A stretch of 64,000 bases of DNA from Qingshengfaniella alkalisoli (GCF_007855645.1 NZ_CP042262.1:62001-126000); one strand, 5' to 3'; counted from the stretch's first letter, positions 33,126 through 42,690 are shown. The notes: generated by a model from the sequence alone, not told the origin. Translations and numbers: made by a program.

Positions 33126-34152
33126 TCATGTCACGGCATCCCTGCCGCGAGATGCCGGGCCGGTCGAAGAGCGTACGACGAGTGATGCTTCGATCGATTG
33201 CGTCGGATCTTCCGACGGCCCCAAGCCTTCACGATGCAAGCAGCGGATCATGTCTATGACCCGCTTGGCCGCAATGCGGCCCATTTCAGCACGAGGTTGA
33301 TGGATAGTCGTGAGCGCCGGCAGGAAACGATCAGCGAAGTCGATATCGTCGAAGCCGATGACTGACACATCGCCGGGCACAGTGTACCCCATGTGTACGC
33401 TTTCCGAAATAAAGCCAAATGCGCATTCGTCAGATGCGCAGAAGACCCCGGTCGGGCGATCAAGCACCGGCAGGCGTGCCCATCGGCGAGCGGCTTCCGC
33501 GCCTGCCTCCAGGGTGAAATCGCCCGAGAACACAGAAGGCTCCATCGCGCGCTTTGCGGACTCGGCCAGAAATCCGTCCCTTCGCGCGACGGCAAGCACG
33601 TTATGTTTCGGACCGCTCACATGCATGACCGAATGGTGTCCGAGTTCCGCAAGGTGTTCGACTGCGAGGCTGGCGGCTGCATGGTTGTCGATCCCAAGGT
33701 GTGGCGCGACGTAGGCGTCGTTCCATTCGCTGAGTTGAATGAGCGGCAGTTGCCATCCGTTCACGACCTCCGGTTCGAGACCGCCATCCAGAAGCACGAT
33801 ACCGTCGGCGCGGCCGTCATGGCCAAGCGACAAGATCCGGTCGCGCCCGATGCGGCTGTCGGATATCTGGACGGTGAGTCCCGCCGCACTTGCCTCTTCC
33901 TGGACTGCCGCGAATATCCGGCTGAAGAAGGTGTTGGACAGGTTCGGAGCCAGGATGAGGATTGACCGGGCGCGGCGTTGGCGCAGGTCGCGTGCGGCAG
34001 CGTTGACCCGGTAACCGGTTTCGCTCACGGCCCGCATGACCTTTTCGCGGGTGGCCGGCCCCACACTCTGCGGGGGCGGACAATGCCCGGCTTACCGTGG
34101 CCGTGGACACACCGGCGAGCGTCGCCACGTCCTTGATCTTTGGCCTCGCCAT
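33126..34152 (-). pseudogene. LacI-family repressor with a frameshift
   Basis: The N-terminus MARPKIKDVATLAGVSTATVSRAL is a complete LacI-type helix-turn-helix, followed in another frame by SVGPATREKVMRAVSETGYRVN and a sugar-binding domain (to DMIRCLHREG). The two frames are joined by one extra C in a run of C near 34072-34076; removing it restores SAPQSVGPATREK. The repressor is therefore broken unless this is a sequencing error. It is divergent from the epimerase and ABC transporter operon and would be its regulator. A start inside the second frame (34064) would lack the DNA-binding domain. Confidence 0.85.
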
Positions 34153-34181
34153 TCTGTCGCCCCCCTTGCCATCTGCTCCGA

Positions 34182-34193
34182 GTAATCGATTAC
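34182..34193. promoter_or_regulatory. Candidate LacI-type operator
   Basis: GTAATCGATTAC is a perfect 12-bp palindrome in the gap between the divergent LacI-type gene and the sugar operon. It has the central CG and AT-rich arms common in LacI-family operators. Confidence 0.5.
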
Positions 34194-34274
34194 ATTTTTT
34201 ATTGCAATCTTGCCGTGAATCATGTGCAGTCCACTATACAAGGTGCCGGGGGGACGGCGCCGCAGGGAGGAACC

Positions 34275-34403
34275 ATGAAGGAAAACTGCGAAGGGTTCGG
34301 CCCTGCGCCTAATGTCGTTTGCCAATCCGCGCATCGCAGGTGGGGTGTCATGCTTTGCGCCTGCTCCTTTGCGTCTGCAATTGGTGCACGGGTGATACCA
34401 TGA
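34275..34403 (+). CDS. 42-residue leader-like ORF coupled to the epimerase gene
   Basis: GGGAGG lies four to five bases before the ATG at 34275, the best ribosome site in this leader. The peptide starts MKENCEGFGPAP, contains five cysteines (CQS, CAC among them), and ends ARVIP at a TGA that overlaps the epimerase ATG (ATGA at 34400). The epimerase itself has only a weak ribosome site, so its translation may depend on this ORF. No family is recognised. Confidence 0.5.
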   Translation: MKENCEGFGPAPNVVCQSAHRRWGVMLCACSFASAIGARVIP

Positions 34404-35248
34404 AGCTTGGTGTCAATCTGCTGTGTCTCGCCGGACATATTGATGAGGGTCATCTGCCACAGATCGAGCGACTTGCCGAGATCGGCTATGACCATGTCGA
34501 GGTGCCGGCAATGCGCGGAAGTCCGGATCACTACGCTTGGCTGGGAGAGAAAATAGCGAGTCTCGGATTGGGACGTGCACAAACGTCGATCGTTCCGGAG
34601 TTCTCGGCGAATCCGCTCTCGGACGACGCTGAGATACGGCAACGTGGTATCGATCATCTTTCCTGGATTCAGGATTGCGCCGAGGCACTCGGGTCCGAAA
34701 CAGTCGGAGGGCCTTTTCATGCCCCGATCGGACAGTTTACGGGAATTGGGCCGACCGAAGCGGAGATCGCCCGCGGAGTAGAGGCGCACCAAGCGATGGC
34801 CGAACGGGCGGCACGGGGTGGTTACCGGCTTGCTCTGGAACATCTCAATCGCTTTGAGACCTATTTCCTGAACACGATGGAGCAGGCGCGCGCCTATTCC
34901 GACAGGGTCGATCACCCTGCCTTCGGCATCATGTACGACACGTTTCACGCCAATATCGAGGAACGGGACCAGTTGGCGGCAATCCAACATCTTGGTGACA
35001 AGATGCATGTGCTACACATATCGGAGAATGACCGAGGCATCCCGGGGCGTGGCCAGATTGATTTTACCTCGGTGATCCGCGCGGCGAAGGCGGTCGGTTT
35101 TGACGGGCATGTTGTCCTTGAGGCGTTTGGAGCAGGTGTTCCGGAACTGGCCGCTGCGACACGGGTCTGGCGACCGCTCTTTCCGGATTTCGAGACGTTG
35201 TTCACGGAATCGCATGATTTCATTCGACGTACGTGGGAAGCCGCATGA
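34400..35248 (+). CDS. Sugar phosphate isomerase/epimerase family protein (ketose 3-epimerase-like)
   Basis: The protein is 282 residues from ATG 34400; an in-frame ATG at 34319 is upstream but the conserved fold starts at MKLGVNLLCLAG. It is an AP-endonuclease-2-like TIM barrel. The four metal/catalytic residues of D-tagatose/D-psicose 3-epimerases are seen as Glu in LALEHLNRFE, Asp in IMYDTFHANIE, His in VLHISENDRG and Glu in VVLEAFG. It likely isomerises the sugar imported by the transporter encoded downstream. It overlaps the ABC ATPase start (ATGA). Confidence 0.82.
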   Translation: MKLGVNLLCLAGHIDEGHLPQIERLAEIGYDHVEVPAMRGSPDHYAWLGEKIASLGLGRAQTSIVPEFSANPLSDDAEIRQRGIDHLSWIQDCAEALGSETVGGPFHAPIGQFTGIGPTEAEIARGVEAHQAMAERAARGGYRLALEHLNRFETYFLNTMEQARAYSDRVDHPAFGIMYDTFHANIEERDQLAAIQHLGDKMHVLHISENDRGIPGRGQIDFTSVIRAAKAVGFDGHVVLEAFGAGVPELAAATRVWRPLFPDFETLFTESHDFIRRTWEAA

Positions 35249-36756
35249 CCGCCACCGTCATAGAAATGAAGGGCATCACCAAGACCTTTCCCGGCGTGCG
35301 CGCGCTTACGGACGTGAGTTTTGACGTTCGCGCTGGAGAGGTCCAAGCGCTGGTGGGCGAGAACGGTGCGGGAAAATCCACGCTTATCAAGATTTTGTCT
35401 GGCGTCTATCAGGCCGATTCTGGCGCTGTTCATATGAACGGCGAGGCGGTGCATTTCGCTCACCCCGTCGAATCGCTGCGTTCGGGGATTGCCGTGATCT
35501 ACCAGGAATTCTCGCTGCTTCCTGAAAGGACCGTTGCGCAGAACCTCTTTCTGGGACGAGAATTGCGCTCGCGCTATGGGCTGATCGACACTGCAAGAAT
35601 GCGTGCCGAGACGAAAGATGTTCTGACCTTGTTTGCAGCTGCTGGACGCATCGACCCTGATCGCAGGGTTGGAGAGCTGGACGTGGCGACTCAGCAGGTG
35701 GTGGAGATCGCGAAGGCGGTGTCGATTGGCGCGCGCGTTGTGGTGATGGACGAGCCGACCGCCGCGCTGAATGAGGCGGAATGCGAGGAGCTTTTCGCCA
35801 CCGTCGACGCACTGCGCGACCGAGGCGTTGCGATCATCTACATCACGCACCGGATGCGCGAGATCACCCGGCTGGCCGATCGGGTCACGGTGCTGAAGGA
35901 CGGCGAAGTTGCTGCGCGGTTCGACAAGGTGCCAGCGCCGGATGCGATCGTGCGCGCGATGGTGGGGCGGGACATTGCCGATTTTTACGCGCCTCCCGCC
36001 TCTCCGGACGAAATAGGCACGCCCGTCCTCACAGTGCGCGATGCAGGAAATGACGTGCTGCATGACATTGATCTTGATGTGCGAGCGGGCGAGATCGTGG
36101 GGCTTGCCGGCATTCAGGGTGCTGGCCGGGTGGCACTGGCAAATGCGATATTCGGCGAAACCCCGTTCAAGCGCGGCGATGTTACCTTGAATGGCGAAAC
36201 GGTTTCCTTCCGTACGCCACGCAAGGCAATCATGGGCGGTATCGGGCTATTACCTGGCGACCGCAAGAGCGAAGGGCTCGTGGTGATGCAGTCAGTGCGT
36301 GACAATGGGATGCTGACATCGCGCGCTTTCGCGCCACTCTGGACCAGAGACCGGATCAATGCCCATGTCGATACGGCAGGGATGGACAGACTGCTCGACC
36401 AAATGAAAATTCGCGCCGCGTCCTATGATCAGGACATTCGCGGGTTGTCGGGTGGGAACCAGCAAAAGACCATCGTGGCTCGCTGGATATCTATGCGGCC
36501 CAAACTGCTGATCTTCATCGAGCCGACCCGCGGCATCGATGTCAACTCCAAGGCGGGTATCTATCATCTGATGCGAGATCTTGCCCGCGAAGGGGCTGGC
36601 ATACTGATGATCTCGTCGGACCTGCCGGAAGTGATCGGCGTGGCCGACCGCGTGTTGGTCATGCAGGAGGGCCGGATTGTCGCCGAGTTCCCATACGGCG
36701 CAAGCGAGCAGGAGGTCATGTATGCCGCGACCGGTGAGACGGAGGTGGCCGCATGA
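35245..36756 (+). CDS. Sugar ABC transporter ATPase (CUT2, RbsA-like, double domain)
   Basis: The predicted protein is 503 residues from ATG 35245, overlapping the epimerase stop; a GTG at 35233 is in frame but unnecessary. The first ABC domain has Walker A ALVGENGAGKSTLIKI and Walker B VVVMDEPTAAL. The second has the degenerate GLAGIQGAGRVALA, as usual in RbsA-type proteins, plus a good signature GLSGGNQQKTIVARW and LLIFIEPTRGIDV. The double-domain layout defines the CUT2 class for ribose, xylose, arabinose and similar sugars. It is the energy subunit for the two permeases that follow with four-base overlaps. Confidence 0.92.
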   Translation: MTATVIEMKGITKTFPGVRALTDVSFDVRAGEVQALVGENGAGKSTLIKILSGVYQADSGAVHMNGEAVHFAHPVESLRSGIAVIYQEFSLLPERTVAQNLFLGRELRSRYGLIDTARMRAETKDVLTLFAAAGRIDPDRRVGELDVATQQVVEIAKAVSIGARVVVMDEPTAALNEAECEELFATVDALRDRGVAIIYITHRMREITRLADRVTVLKDGEVAARFDKVPAPDAIVRAMVGRDIADFYAPPASPDEIGTPVLTVRDAGNDVLHDIDLDVRAGEIVGLAGIQGAGRVALANAIFGETPFKRGDVTLNGETVSFRTPRKAIMGGIGLLPGDRKSEGLVVMQSVRDNGMLTSRAFAPLWTRDRINAHVDTAGMDRLLDQMKIRAASYDQDIRGLSGGNQQKTIVARWISMRPKLLIFIEPTRGIDVNSKAGIYHLMRDLAREGAGILMISSDLPEVIGVADRVLVMQEGRIVAEFPYGASEQEVMYAATGETEVAA

Positions 36757-37739
36757 GCGTCCACAGTGATACCTCACCTCGCCGAAAGGCTTTCCGATTC
36801 GAACGATGGGCGCCACTGATCCTTCTGGGCGGGTCGTTCCTAATCTATGTGCTCGTCGCGCTTGCCACCGACCAGACGCAGTATCTAACCTTCGATAATT
36901 TAATCGCCATTCTCGGGCGCTCTATTGCTCTTGGAATCACCGCGATCGGGCAGACATTTGTCATCCTTGTTGCCTCCATCGACTTGAGTGTCGCGAGCCT
37001 GATCTCGGCAACGGCCGTTCTGGCCTCGGTCATCATGGATGGCTCTCCCGCCATGATCGTACCGGCCATTTTTTCAGCCGTCGCTCTCGGCGGGGTGGTG
37101 GGGCTAACAAACGGGCTTGTTGTCAGTGGTCTTCAGGTGAATCCCCTGATCGCAACGCTGGGTATGAGCCTGATCATCCAAGGCTGTCTGTCCGCCTTCG
37201 TTTCCAACTTCGCAGGCGAAGTGCCAGCGGCGTTCCAGGTATTTGCATATGGCGAAATCGGACCCTTTCCTTTGGCGCTTTTGTTCCTTACTGCCCTTGC
37301 TGTGTTGGCTTGGGGTGTGCTGCGCTTCAGCAAGTTCGGATCGGACATCTACGCGGTCGGCGGCAACGAGGAAGCCGCCCGTTTCGCGGGCATCAAGACA
37401 GGGCGTATTGTCATCCTGTCGCACGTCATCTGTTCGGTCTGCGCGGCGGTCGCGGGCCTTTACCTAGCGTCCCGCCTGCGTTCGGGAGCGCCGTGGATCG
37501 GAGCCGACGGGGTTTACGACCTTGAAAGCATCGCCGTCGTGGTAATTGGCGGGACGGTACTGGCCGGAGGGCGCGGTGGTATTTGGGGGACGATGGCGGG
37601 GATGCTGATCTTCTCTCTCATTGATTCCGTTTTCAATATCGCGGGAGTCGACAGTTTTGCCAAGCAGGTGCTGCGCGGTATCATTATCGTGGCGGCCGTC
37701 GCCTTTTACGCCATAAACTCTAAACGGATCGTGGCATGA
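36753..37739 (+). CDS. Sugar ABC transporter permease 1 (CUT2, RbsC-like)
   Basis: The 328-residue protein has about eight to ten membrane segments. Typical RbsC features are IGQTFVILVASIDLSVASLI, GLQVNPLIATLGMSLIIQG, and VGGNEEAARFAGIKT before the coupling helix. It forms half of the inner-membrane channel. Its start overlaps the ATPase stop and its stop overlaps the second permease (both ATGA), so expression is tightly coupled. Having two different permeases shows a heterodimeric channel. Confidence 0.92.
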   Translation: MSVHSDTSPRRKAFRFERWAPLILLGGSFLIYVLVALATDQTQYLTFDNLIAILGRSIALGITAIGQTFVILVASIDLSVASLISATAVLASVIMDGSPAMIVPAIFSAVALGGVVGLTNGLVVSGLQVNPLIATLGMSLIIQGCLSAFVSNFAGEVPAAFQVFAYGEIGPFPLALLFLTALAVLAWGVLRFSKFGSDIYAVGGNEEAARFAGIKTGRIVILSHVICSVCAAVAGLYLASRLRSGAPWIGADGVYDLESIAVVVIGGTVLAGGRGGIWGTMAGMLIFSLIDSVFNIAGVDSFAKQVLRGIIIVAAVAFYAINSKRIVA

Positions 37740-38722
37740 CGGAGAAGGTGAGCACGCGAGGAACGGAAAAGCGCCGCCGTCTTCCGCAGATCAATCCGGT
37801 CTGGGTGTTGCTGGCCGCATTGATTGTGGCCATCATATTCATGAACCCAAGCTTCGTGGAACCAACCGGCTACATGAACTTTCTGAAGCGTGCGGCGCCG
37901 CTTGCGATTCTGGCGGCAGGACAGGTCTACGTCATCGTATCAGGCGGCTTCGACTTGTCGGTTGGCTCGCTCATCACGCTGGTTGTGGTCGGCTCGTCCA
38001 TGCTTACCAACAATGATCCGGCTGCGACCTATTGGGTGATTCCCCTTATGCTGGGGCTGGGCCTTGGCGTCGGTGCGATCAACGGGCTGGTCGTGTGTTT
38101 CTTACGTGTGCCGTCACTTATTGCGACACTTGGTATGATGATCACCCTCAACGGTCTGGCCTTCCTCTGGTCGGGAGGAGCGCCGCGAGGTTACCTGCCT
38201 GATACGTTCCGCTTTTTCGGGCGTGAACTGATCCGCGATGTGCCTCTCGTCCGTTTTGTCCCGGTCTCGGTGGTCGTTCTGATCGTCGTTGGCTGCGTAC
38301 TAGCCTGGCTGATGCACAGGACGAACCTTGGCAGACAGGTTCACGCGATAGGGGACAATCCGGTCGCAGCCCGCCTTGCAGGTGTGGCCGTAAATCGCGT
38401 GCGCATCACGGCATTCATGGTGTCGGGCCTTTCCGGTGCCATTGCTGGCATTCTGCTGGGCGGTTTTGCGGGTGTATCGACGGATGTCGGTGCGGGCTAC
38501 GAGTTGCAGGCGATCACCGCCGCGGTGCTCGGCGGCGCACAGCTTCTGGGCGGCAGGGGCTCTGTTCCGGCGGCTCTCGGTGGTGCGCTGGCGCTAACCG
38601 CCATCTTCACGCTTTTGAACTTTCTTGGCCTGCCGCAACCCGTCCGGCAGGTGGTGCAAGGGCTGATCCTGATCGCAGCCGTCGCGCTGGCCATGCATCG
38701 TAGGAAGCAGACGGGAAACTGA
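37736..38722 (+). CDS. Sugar ABC transporter permease 2 (CUT2, RbsC-like)
   Basis: This 328-residue membrane protein has the same family features: GQVYVIVSGGFDLSVGSLI, LRVPSLIATLGMMITLNG, and AIGDNPVAARLAGVAVNRVR. It is the partner of permease 1. A good ribosome site (AGGGAGAGAG) for the binding-protein gene follows 20-30 bp after its stop. Confidence 0.92.
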   Translation: MTEKVSTRGTEKRRRLPQINPVWVLLAALIVAIIFMNPSFVEPTGYMNFLKRAAPLAILAAGQVYVIVSGGFDLSVGSLITLVVVGSSMLTNNDPAATYWVIPLMLGLGLGVGAINGLVVCFLRVPSLIATLGMMITLNGLAFLWSGGAPRGYLPDTFRFFGRELIRDVPLVRFVPVSVVVLIVVGCVLAWLMHRTNLGRQVHAIGDNPVAARLAGVAVNRVRITAFMVSGLSGAIAGILLGGFAGVSTDVGAGYELQAITAAVLGGAQLLGGRGSVPAALGGALALTAIFTLLNFLGLPQPVRQVVQGLILIAAVALAMHRRKQTGN

Positions 38723-38753
38723 GGGGGAAACCCCGACTGATAGGGAGAGAGAG

Positions 38754-39872
38754 ATGAGACACATATTGATGGCGGTGAGCGCGCTTGCACTCAGCGCCCT
38801 ACCGCTTCACGCTCAGAACTTCGACGACCCCGAAGAATTTGCAAAGCAGCGGGATCAACTGCAGGCTGAACCTATGGGTCCCGAAGGCCAGCCTTGGCTA
38901 CAGCATATCGGCGGCGACATGGTCGAGACTGCAGATCTGGGTCTGACTGCTCCGGCGACGGTTTGCTTCTCGAATGCGGGTGTGAACAATCCATGGCGGG
39001 TCGTGGGCTATACGAACATGACCGAAGAACTGGCCAACCACGAGTCCATTGGTGACTTCATTCACGTCGATGCAGAAGGCTCCGACGACAAGCAGATTGC
39101 GGACATCGATGATCTTCTCGCGGGGGACGATTGCGATGTAATGATCGTGTCGCCCAACACTACCGCCGCGTTAACCCCGGCCGTTGAGCGCGCTTGCGAG
39201 GCGATGCCGGTCATCGTCTTCGATCGGGGTGTCAACACGGATTGCCCGGTGTCCTTCATCCACCCGGTCGGTGGCTACGGCTTTGGAATCCAGGGCGCCG
39301 AATTCATTGTGAGCCAGCTTGATGGGGGCTCCGACGTGCTGATGCTGCGAATCCTGCCCGGGGTGGATGTACTTGAAACCCGCTATTCAGCGGGCCGCCG
39401 CATCCTTGAAGAGGCCAGCATGAACATCGTTGGTGCCGAGTTTACCGATGGTGACAATGCAAAGACCAAATCCATTGTCGAGGACTACCTGATGCGTGGC
39501 GATGTCGACGCGGTCTGGATGGATGCGGGCGCCACGGCCGTCGCCGCGATCGAGGCGTTCGAGGACTCGGGCTACGACATTCCGGTCTTCGTGGGCGAGG
39601 ACCAGCAGGATTTCCTGCGCAAGTGGCAGGATGAGGGCCTGACTGCGATTGCACCGACCTACCCCACCTACCAGTGGCGCACAGCGGTCATCGCCGCAGC
39701 CCGTGTGATCGAGGGCGAACCGTTGCCAGGGCCGGAATGGGTGCTGCCGCAGCCCGCGATCACCCAGGAGAACCTTGACCAGTTCGTGAACCCTGCAATG
39801 CCGCCGCTGCACTACGCGATGTGCGGCTGCGAAGAAATGGAGAACTACCCAGAAGCCTGGGGCGGTAACTGA
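38754..39872 (+). CDS. Sugar ABC transporter substrate-binding protein (CUT2)
   Basis: This 372-residue protein has a signal peptide (MRHILMAVSALALSALPLHA then QN) and is exported to the periplasm. The two-lobe periplasmic binding fold is visible in TVCFSNAGVNNPWRVVGYTN, VMIVSPNTTAALTPAVERA and VDAVWMDAGATAVAAIEAFE. It has a ~65-residue insert or extension after the signal peptide and a cysteine-containing C-terminus (YAMCGCEEME), both less usual for ribose-type proteins. The bound sugar cannot be named. A hairpin lies immediately after its stop. Confidence 0.87.
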   Translation: MRHILMAVSALALSALPLHAQNFDDPEEFAKQRDQLQAEPMGPEGQPWLQHIGGDMVETADLGLTAPATVCFSNAGVNNPWRVVGYTNMTEELANHESIGDFIHVDAEGSDDKQIADIDDLLAGDDCDVMIVSPNTTAALTPAVERACEAMPVIVFDRGVNTDCPVSFIHPVGGYGFGIQGAEFIVSQLDGGSDVLMLRILPGVDVLETRYSAGRRILEEASMNIVGAEFTDGDNAKTKSIVEDYLMRGDVDAVWMDAGATAVAAIEAFEDSGYDIPVFVGEDQQDFLRKWQDEGLTAIAPTYPTYQWRTAVIAAARVIEGEPLPGPEWVLPQPAITQENLDQFVNPAMPPLHYAMCGCEEMENYPEAWGGN

Positions 39873-39879
39873 TCCAGTG

Positions 39880-39906
39880 GACGGGGGCAGCGCGTGTTGC
39901 CCCGTC
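39880..39906 (+). terminator. Hairpin after the binding-protein gene
   Basis: GACGGGG and CCCCGTC pair around a 13-nt interior that itself can pair GCA with TGC. No U-run follows, so it is more likely an mRNA-stabilising or attenuating hairpin than a strong terminator. Confidence 0.5.
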
Positions 39907-39948
39907 TTGCCATCACGGTGACGTACTGATGAACTAGCGAGGAATGGC

Positions 39949-40512
39949 ATGACCCGAACAGTAGAAGAGTTGCGATCAAGGCCCATCGGGCGAGTGCCCA
40001 ACAGTCGTTTTCCACTTCTCATCCATCGTGACGGCGTATCCGGTGGCGGTGCCGACGCTCTGCGTGCACGCTTTCAGCAGAACGGCTGGCTGAACAACTG
40101 GTGCTATCCGGGAATCTACCTCTATCATCATTTCCATTCTACTAGCCACGAATGCTTGGGCGTTGCCTCCGGCTGGATGGAGCTGGAGCTTTTCGGGCAG
40201 GGCGGTCGCACAGTCCGGGTCGAGACAGGTGATGTGGTGGTCATGCCTGCCGGTGTCTCGCACGCCATGACTGGAAATTCTGAGGATGTGCAGGTGGTGG
40301 GGGGCTACCCTGAGGGGCGCGACTGGGACAATATCCAAGAAGCATTCCTGAGTGTAGAGGGCTTTCGCGCCGCGTCCAAACTCATCATGACCTTGCCGAT
40401 CCCCGCAGCCGATCCGGTCACCGGGGAGCCTTTGGGGCAGTGGCGCGATGCGCCGTCGTCTGTCGATGCGGGATGGAACGATTTTCGCGACGGCCTCGAC
40501 GCGTCGTCCTAA
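39949..40512 (+). CDS. Cupin-domain protein
   Basis: The 187-residue protein has a single cupin barrel: the first metal motif is around YLYHHFHSTSHECLGVASGWMELELFG and the second is VVVMPAGVSHAMTG. It belongs to the YjlB-like cupins, often sugar isomerases or sugar-binding enzymes with a metal at the His cluster. GAGGA precedes the ATG. It lies 76 bp after the binding-protein gene in the same direction and probably takes part in catabolism of the imported sugar. Confidence 0.78.
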   Translation: MTRTVEELRSRPIGRVPNSRFPLLIHRDGVSGGGADALRARFQQNGWLNNWCYPGIYLYHHFHSTSHECLGVASGWMELELFGQGGRTVRVETGDVVVMPAGVSHAMTGNSEDVQVVGGYPEGRDWDNIQEAFLSVEGFRAASKLIMTLPIPAADPVTGEPLGQWRDAPSSVDAGWNDFRDGLDASS

Positions 40513-40763
40513 ATCGGCAGGCTCTGTAACGATGAATCATGATGACATTATCTTTTGGCAGGACGTTGTTGCGCAAAGCGATGCCAGCGTTTCCAGTTGC
40601 GTCTTGCTCAGGTTGCAATGCGGGCATAACGTTTTGAAAAAAAGGGCGAGACTGCACTCGGGCATCTCGTGGTTGAGAATCTTTACATCGAAACCAGATC
40701 GCCCCTCGGCGTAATAGTGTCGTGGGCCGTGACGGAAGAATTATGCAGAGTTTTCAGAGTGAA

Positions 40764-41579
40764 CTAAAGACTGTGCAGGTATTCCTCAGCGGGGCCCGGC
40801 GATGATCCCGGTGCCTTTGCATGATCGGGGTCCAATGCCCCCGTCATCAACGCGACAGCGTCCGACATCGTGCATTCGTTCGGCTTGACGACGCAAAGAC
40901 GTTTGCCAAGCCGGTGGATATGAATGCGATCCGCGACCTCGAACACATGGGGCATATTGTGGCTGATCAGGACGATTGGAATGCCTCTGGCTTTCACATC
41001 CTGAATAAGTTCCAACACTTTGCGACTTTCTTTGACCCCTAGCGCAGCCGTGGGTTCGTCGAGGATGATAACCTTCGATCCGAACGCCGCAGCCCGCGCG
41101 ACCGCCACCCCCTGACGCTGTCCACCAGACAACGTTTCAACGGGCTGGCGGATATTCTGGATTGTCATAAGTCCTAGATCATTCAGCTTTTCACGCGCGA
41201 AACGCTCCATCTCTTTGTGGTCCAACTGACGCAGCAGCGAACCCATCAAACCCTTCTTGCGCAGTTCGCGTCCCATGAACATGTTGTCGGCGATAGACAA
41301 AGCTGGCGACATGGCAAGCTGCTGATAGACGGTTTCGATTCCGTATTCTCGTGCGTCGAGAGGCGAATGAAAATTCATGCGCTTCCCATCGAGCCATACC
41401 TCGCCATCATCGGGCGTCACCGCGCCGGACAATGCCTTGACCAAGGTGGACTTGCCCGCCCCGTTGTCTCCGATAATGGCGAGGACTTCACCTGGATAGA
41501 GTTCGAAGTCACAGTGATCCAGCGCCACGACGCGACCGTAGTGCTTGACCAGCTTCTTGCCTTGCAGAATGGGGTCCAT
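40764..41579 (-). CDS. frcA: Fructose-type ABC transporter ATPase
   Basis: The protein is 271 residues from ATG 41579, overlapping the permease stop (ATGA). It is a single ABC domain: AIIGDNGAGKSTLVKALSG (Walker A), LSGGQRQGVAVARAAAFG (signature) and VIILDEPTAAL (Walker B). Unlike RbsA it is a half-size ATPase, as in the FrcBCA fructose system of Sinorhizobium meliloti. The C-terminus holds HRLGKRLCVVKPNECTMSDAVALMTG, a segment typical of FrcA-type proteins. The fructose assignment is an inference from locus organisation. Confidence 0.87.
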   Translation of the reverse strand: MDPILQGKKLVKHYGRVVALDHCDFELYPGEVLAIIGDNGAGKSTLVKALSGAVTPDDGEVWLDGKRMNFHSPLDAREYGIETVYQQLAMSPALSIADNMFMGRELRKKGLMGSLLRQLDHKEMERFAREKLNDLGLMTIQNIRQPVETLSGGQRQGVAVARAAAFGSKVIILDEPTAALGVKESRKVLELIQDVKARGIPIVLISHNMPHVFEVADRIHIHRLGKRLCVVKPNECTMSDAVALMTGALDPDHAKAPGSSPGPAEEYLHSL

Positions 41580-42649
41580 CACACCGACACCTTTCTGATC
41601 CATTGATCAATCGCCACCGCAACGATGATGAGCATACCAATCAGCAGATAGGTCCATTGCGGATCGGTTCCCGCCATCCTTAGCCCGAGCGAAAAAACAC
41701 CGACGATCAGCGCGCCACACAAAGTTCCCAGGATGGACCCGCGACCGCCGAACAAGCTGATCCCGCCAATGACGACCGCAGTAATTGCTTCGATATTGGC
41801 CAACTGCCCGGATGTCGGTGAAACAGACCCGATCCGGCCAATCAATACCCAGCCCGCCAGTGCGCAGATCAGCCCTGACAGCGCGTAGACCGACACGAGT
41901 ACCCGCTTGGTTTGCACGCCCGACAGCTCTGCCGCATCCTTGTCGTCGCCGACCGCATAGACATGCCTGCCCCAAGCCGTTTGTCGCAGCGCGTAGGCCA
42001 GTCCGAACACCAGAACAAGCATCAGGACAACGCCATAGGTGAAGACGGCACCGCCGATCCGAAAGCTCAGCCCGAAGAACTGTAATGCGGCTGCGTGTTC
42101 CTCTATCTCTTGTGCGCGGATCGTTTCGTTTGCGGAATAGAGATAGTTCGCCGCAAGATAGATCTGCCACGTGCCTAAGGTCACAATGAATGGCGGCAGG
42201 CGCATGAAAGCAACCAGAACACCGTTGATAACCCCCATCACCGTTCCCGCCATCAGACCCAGCCCGATCGCGATCTCCGCAGGAATTCCGTAGCGGAATG
42301 TGAACTGCCCCATCAGGACCGACGAGAACACCATCATCGCGCCAACGCTCAGATCGATCCCTGCCGTCAGAATGACCAGCGACTGCGCGGCAGCGGTTAT
42401 TCCGACGATCGCCACCTGTTGCAGGATCAGGGTAAGCGCAAAGGGTGAAAAGAACTTCGATCCCAACAGTAATCCAAACACGATGATGGACAGGACAAGT
42501 ACGATCAGAGGAACGGCGGCTGGTATCTGATGCAGGAAGTGCTGGACCCGCTGCAATGTGCTGTGCTGCTGATCGAACTCGGCCACCGCTTCGGCTTGTG
42601 GGGCGGCTGTGGCGTCGATGTTCTCCGCCTCATCGGCAGATGTCGTCAT
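41579..42649 (-). CDS. frcC: Fructose-type ABC transporter permease
   Basis: The 356-residue protein begins with a ~40-residue acidic cytoplasmic N-terminus, followed by about ten membrane segments. RbsC-type features are AAQSLVILTAGIDLSVGAMM, MRLPPFIVTLGTWQIY and AVGDDKDAAELSGVQTKR. AAGGAGG lies before the ATG. It is one of three transport genes transcribed together from the gap upstream of frcB. Confidence 0.88.
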   Translation of the reverse strand: MTTSADEAENIDATAAPQAEAVAEFDQQHSTLQRVQHFLHQIPAAVPLIVLVLSIIVFGLLLGSKFFSPFALTLILQQVAIVGITAAAQSLVILTAGIDLSVGAMMVFSSVLMGQFTFRYGIPAEIAIGLGLMAGTVMGVINGVLVAFMRLPPFIVTLGTWQIYLAANYLYSANETIRAQEIEEHAAALQFFGLSFRIGGAVFTYGVVLMLVLVFGLAYALRQTAWGRHVYAVGDDKDAAELSGVQTKRVLVSVYALSGLICALAGWVLIGRIGSVSPTSGQLANIEAITAVVIGGISLFGGRGSILGTLCGALIVGVFSLGLRMAGTDPQWTYLLIGMLIIVAVAIDQWIRKVSV

Positions 42650-42690
42650 GGGACCTCCTTCCGGTTTGGTCTTTACTGATCGATTCCACC

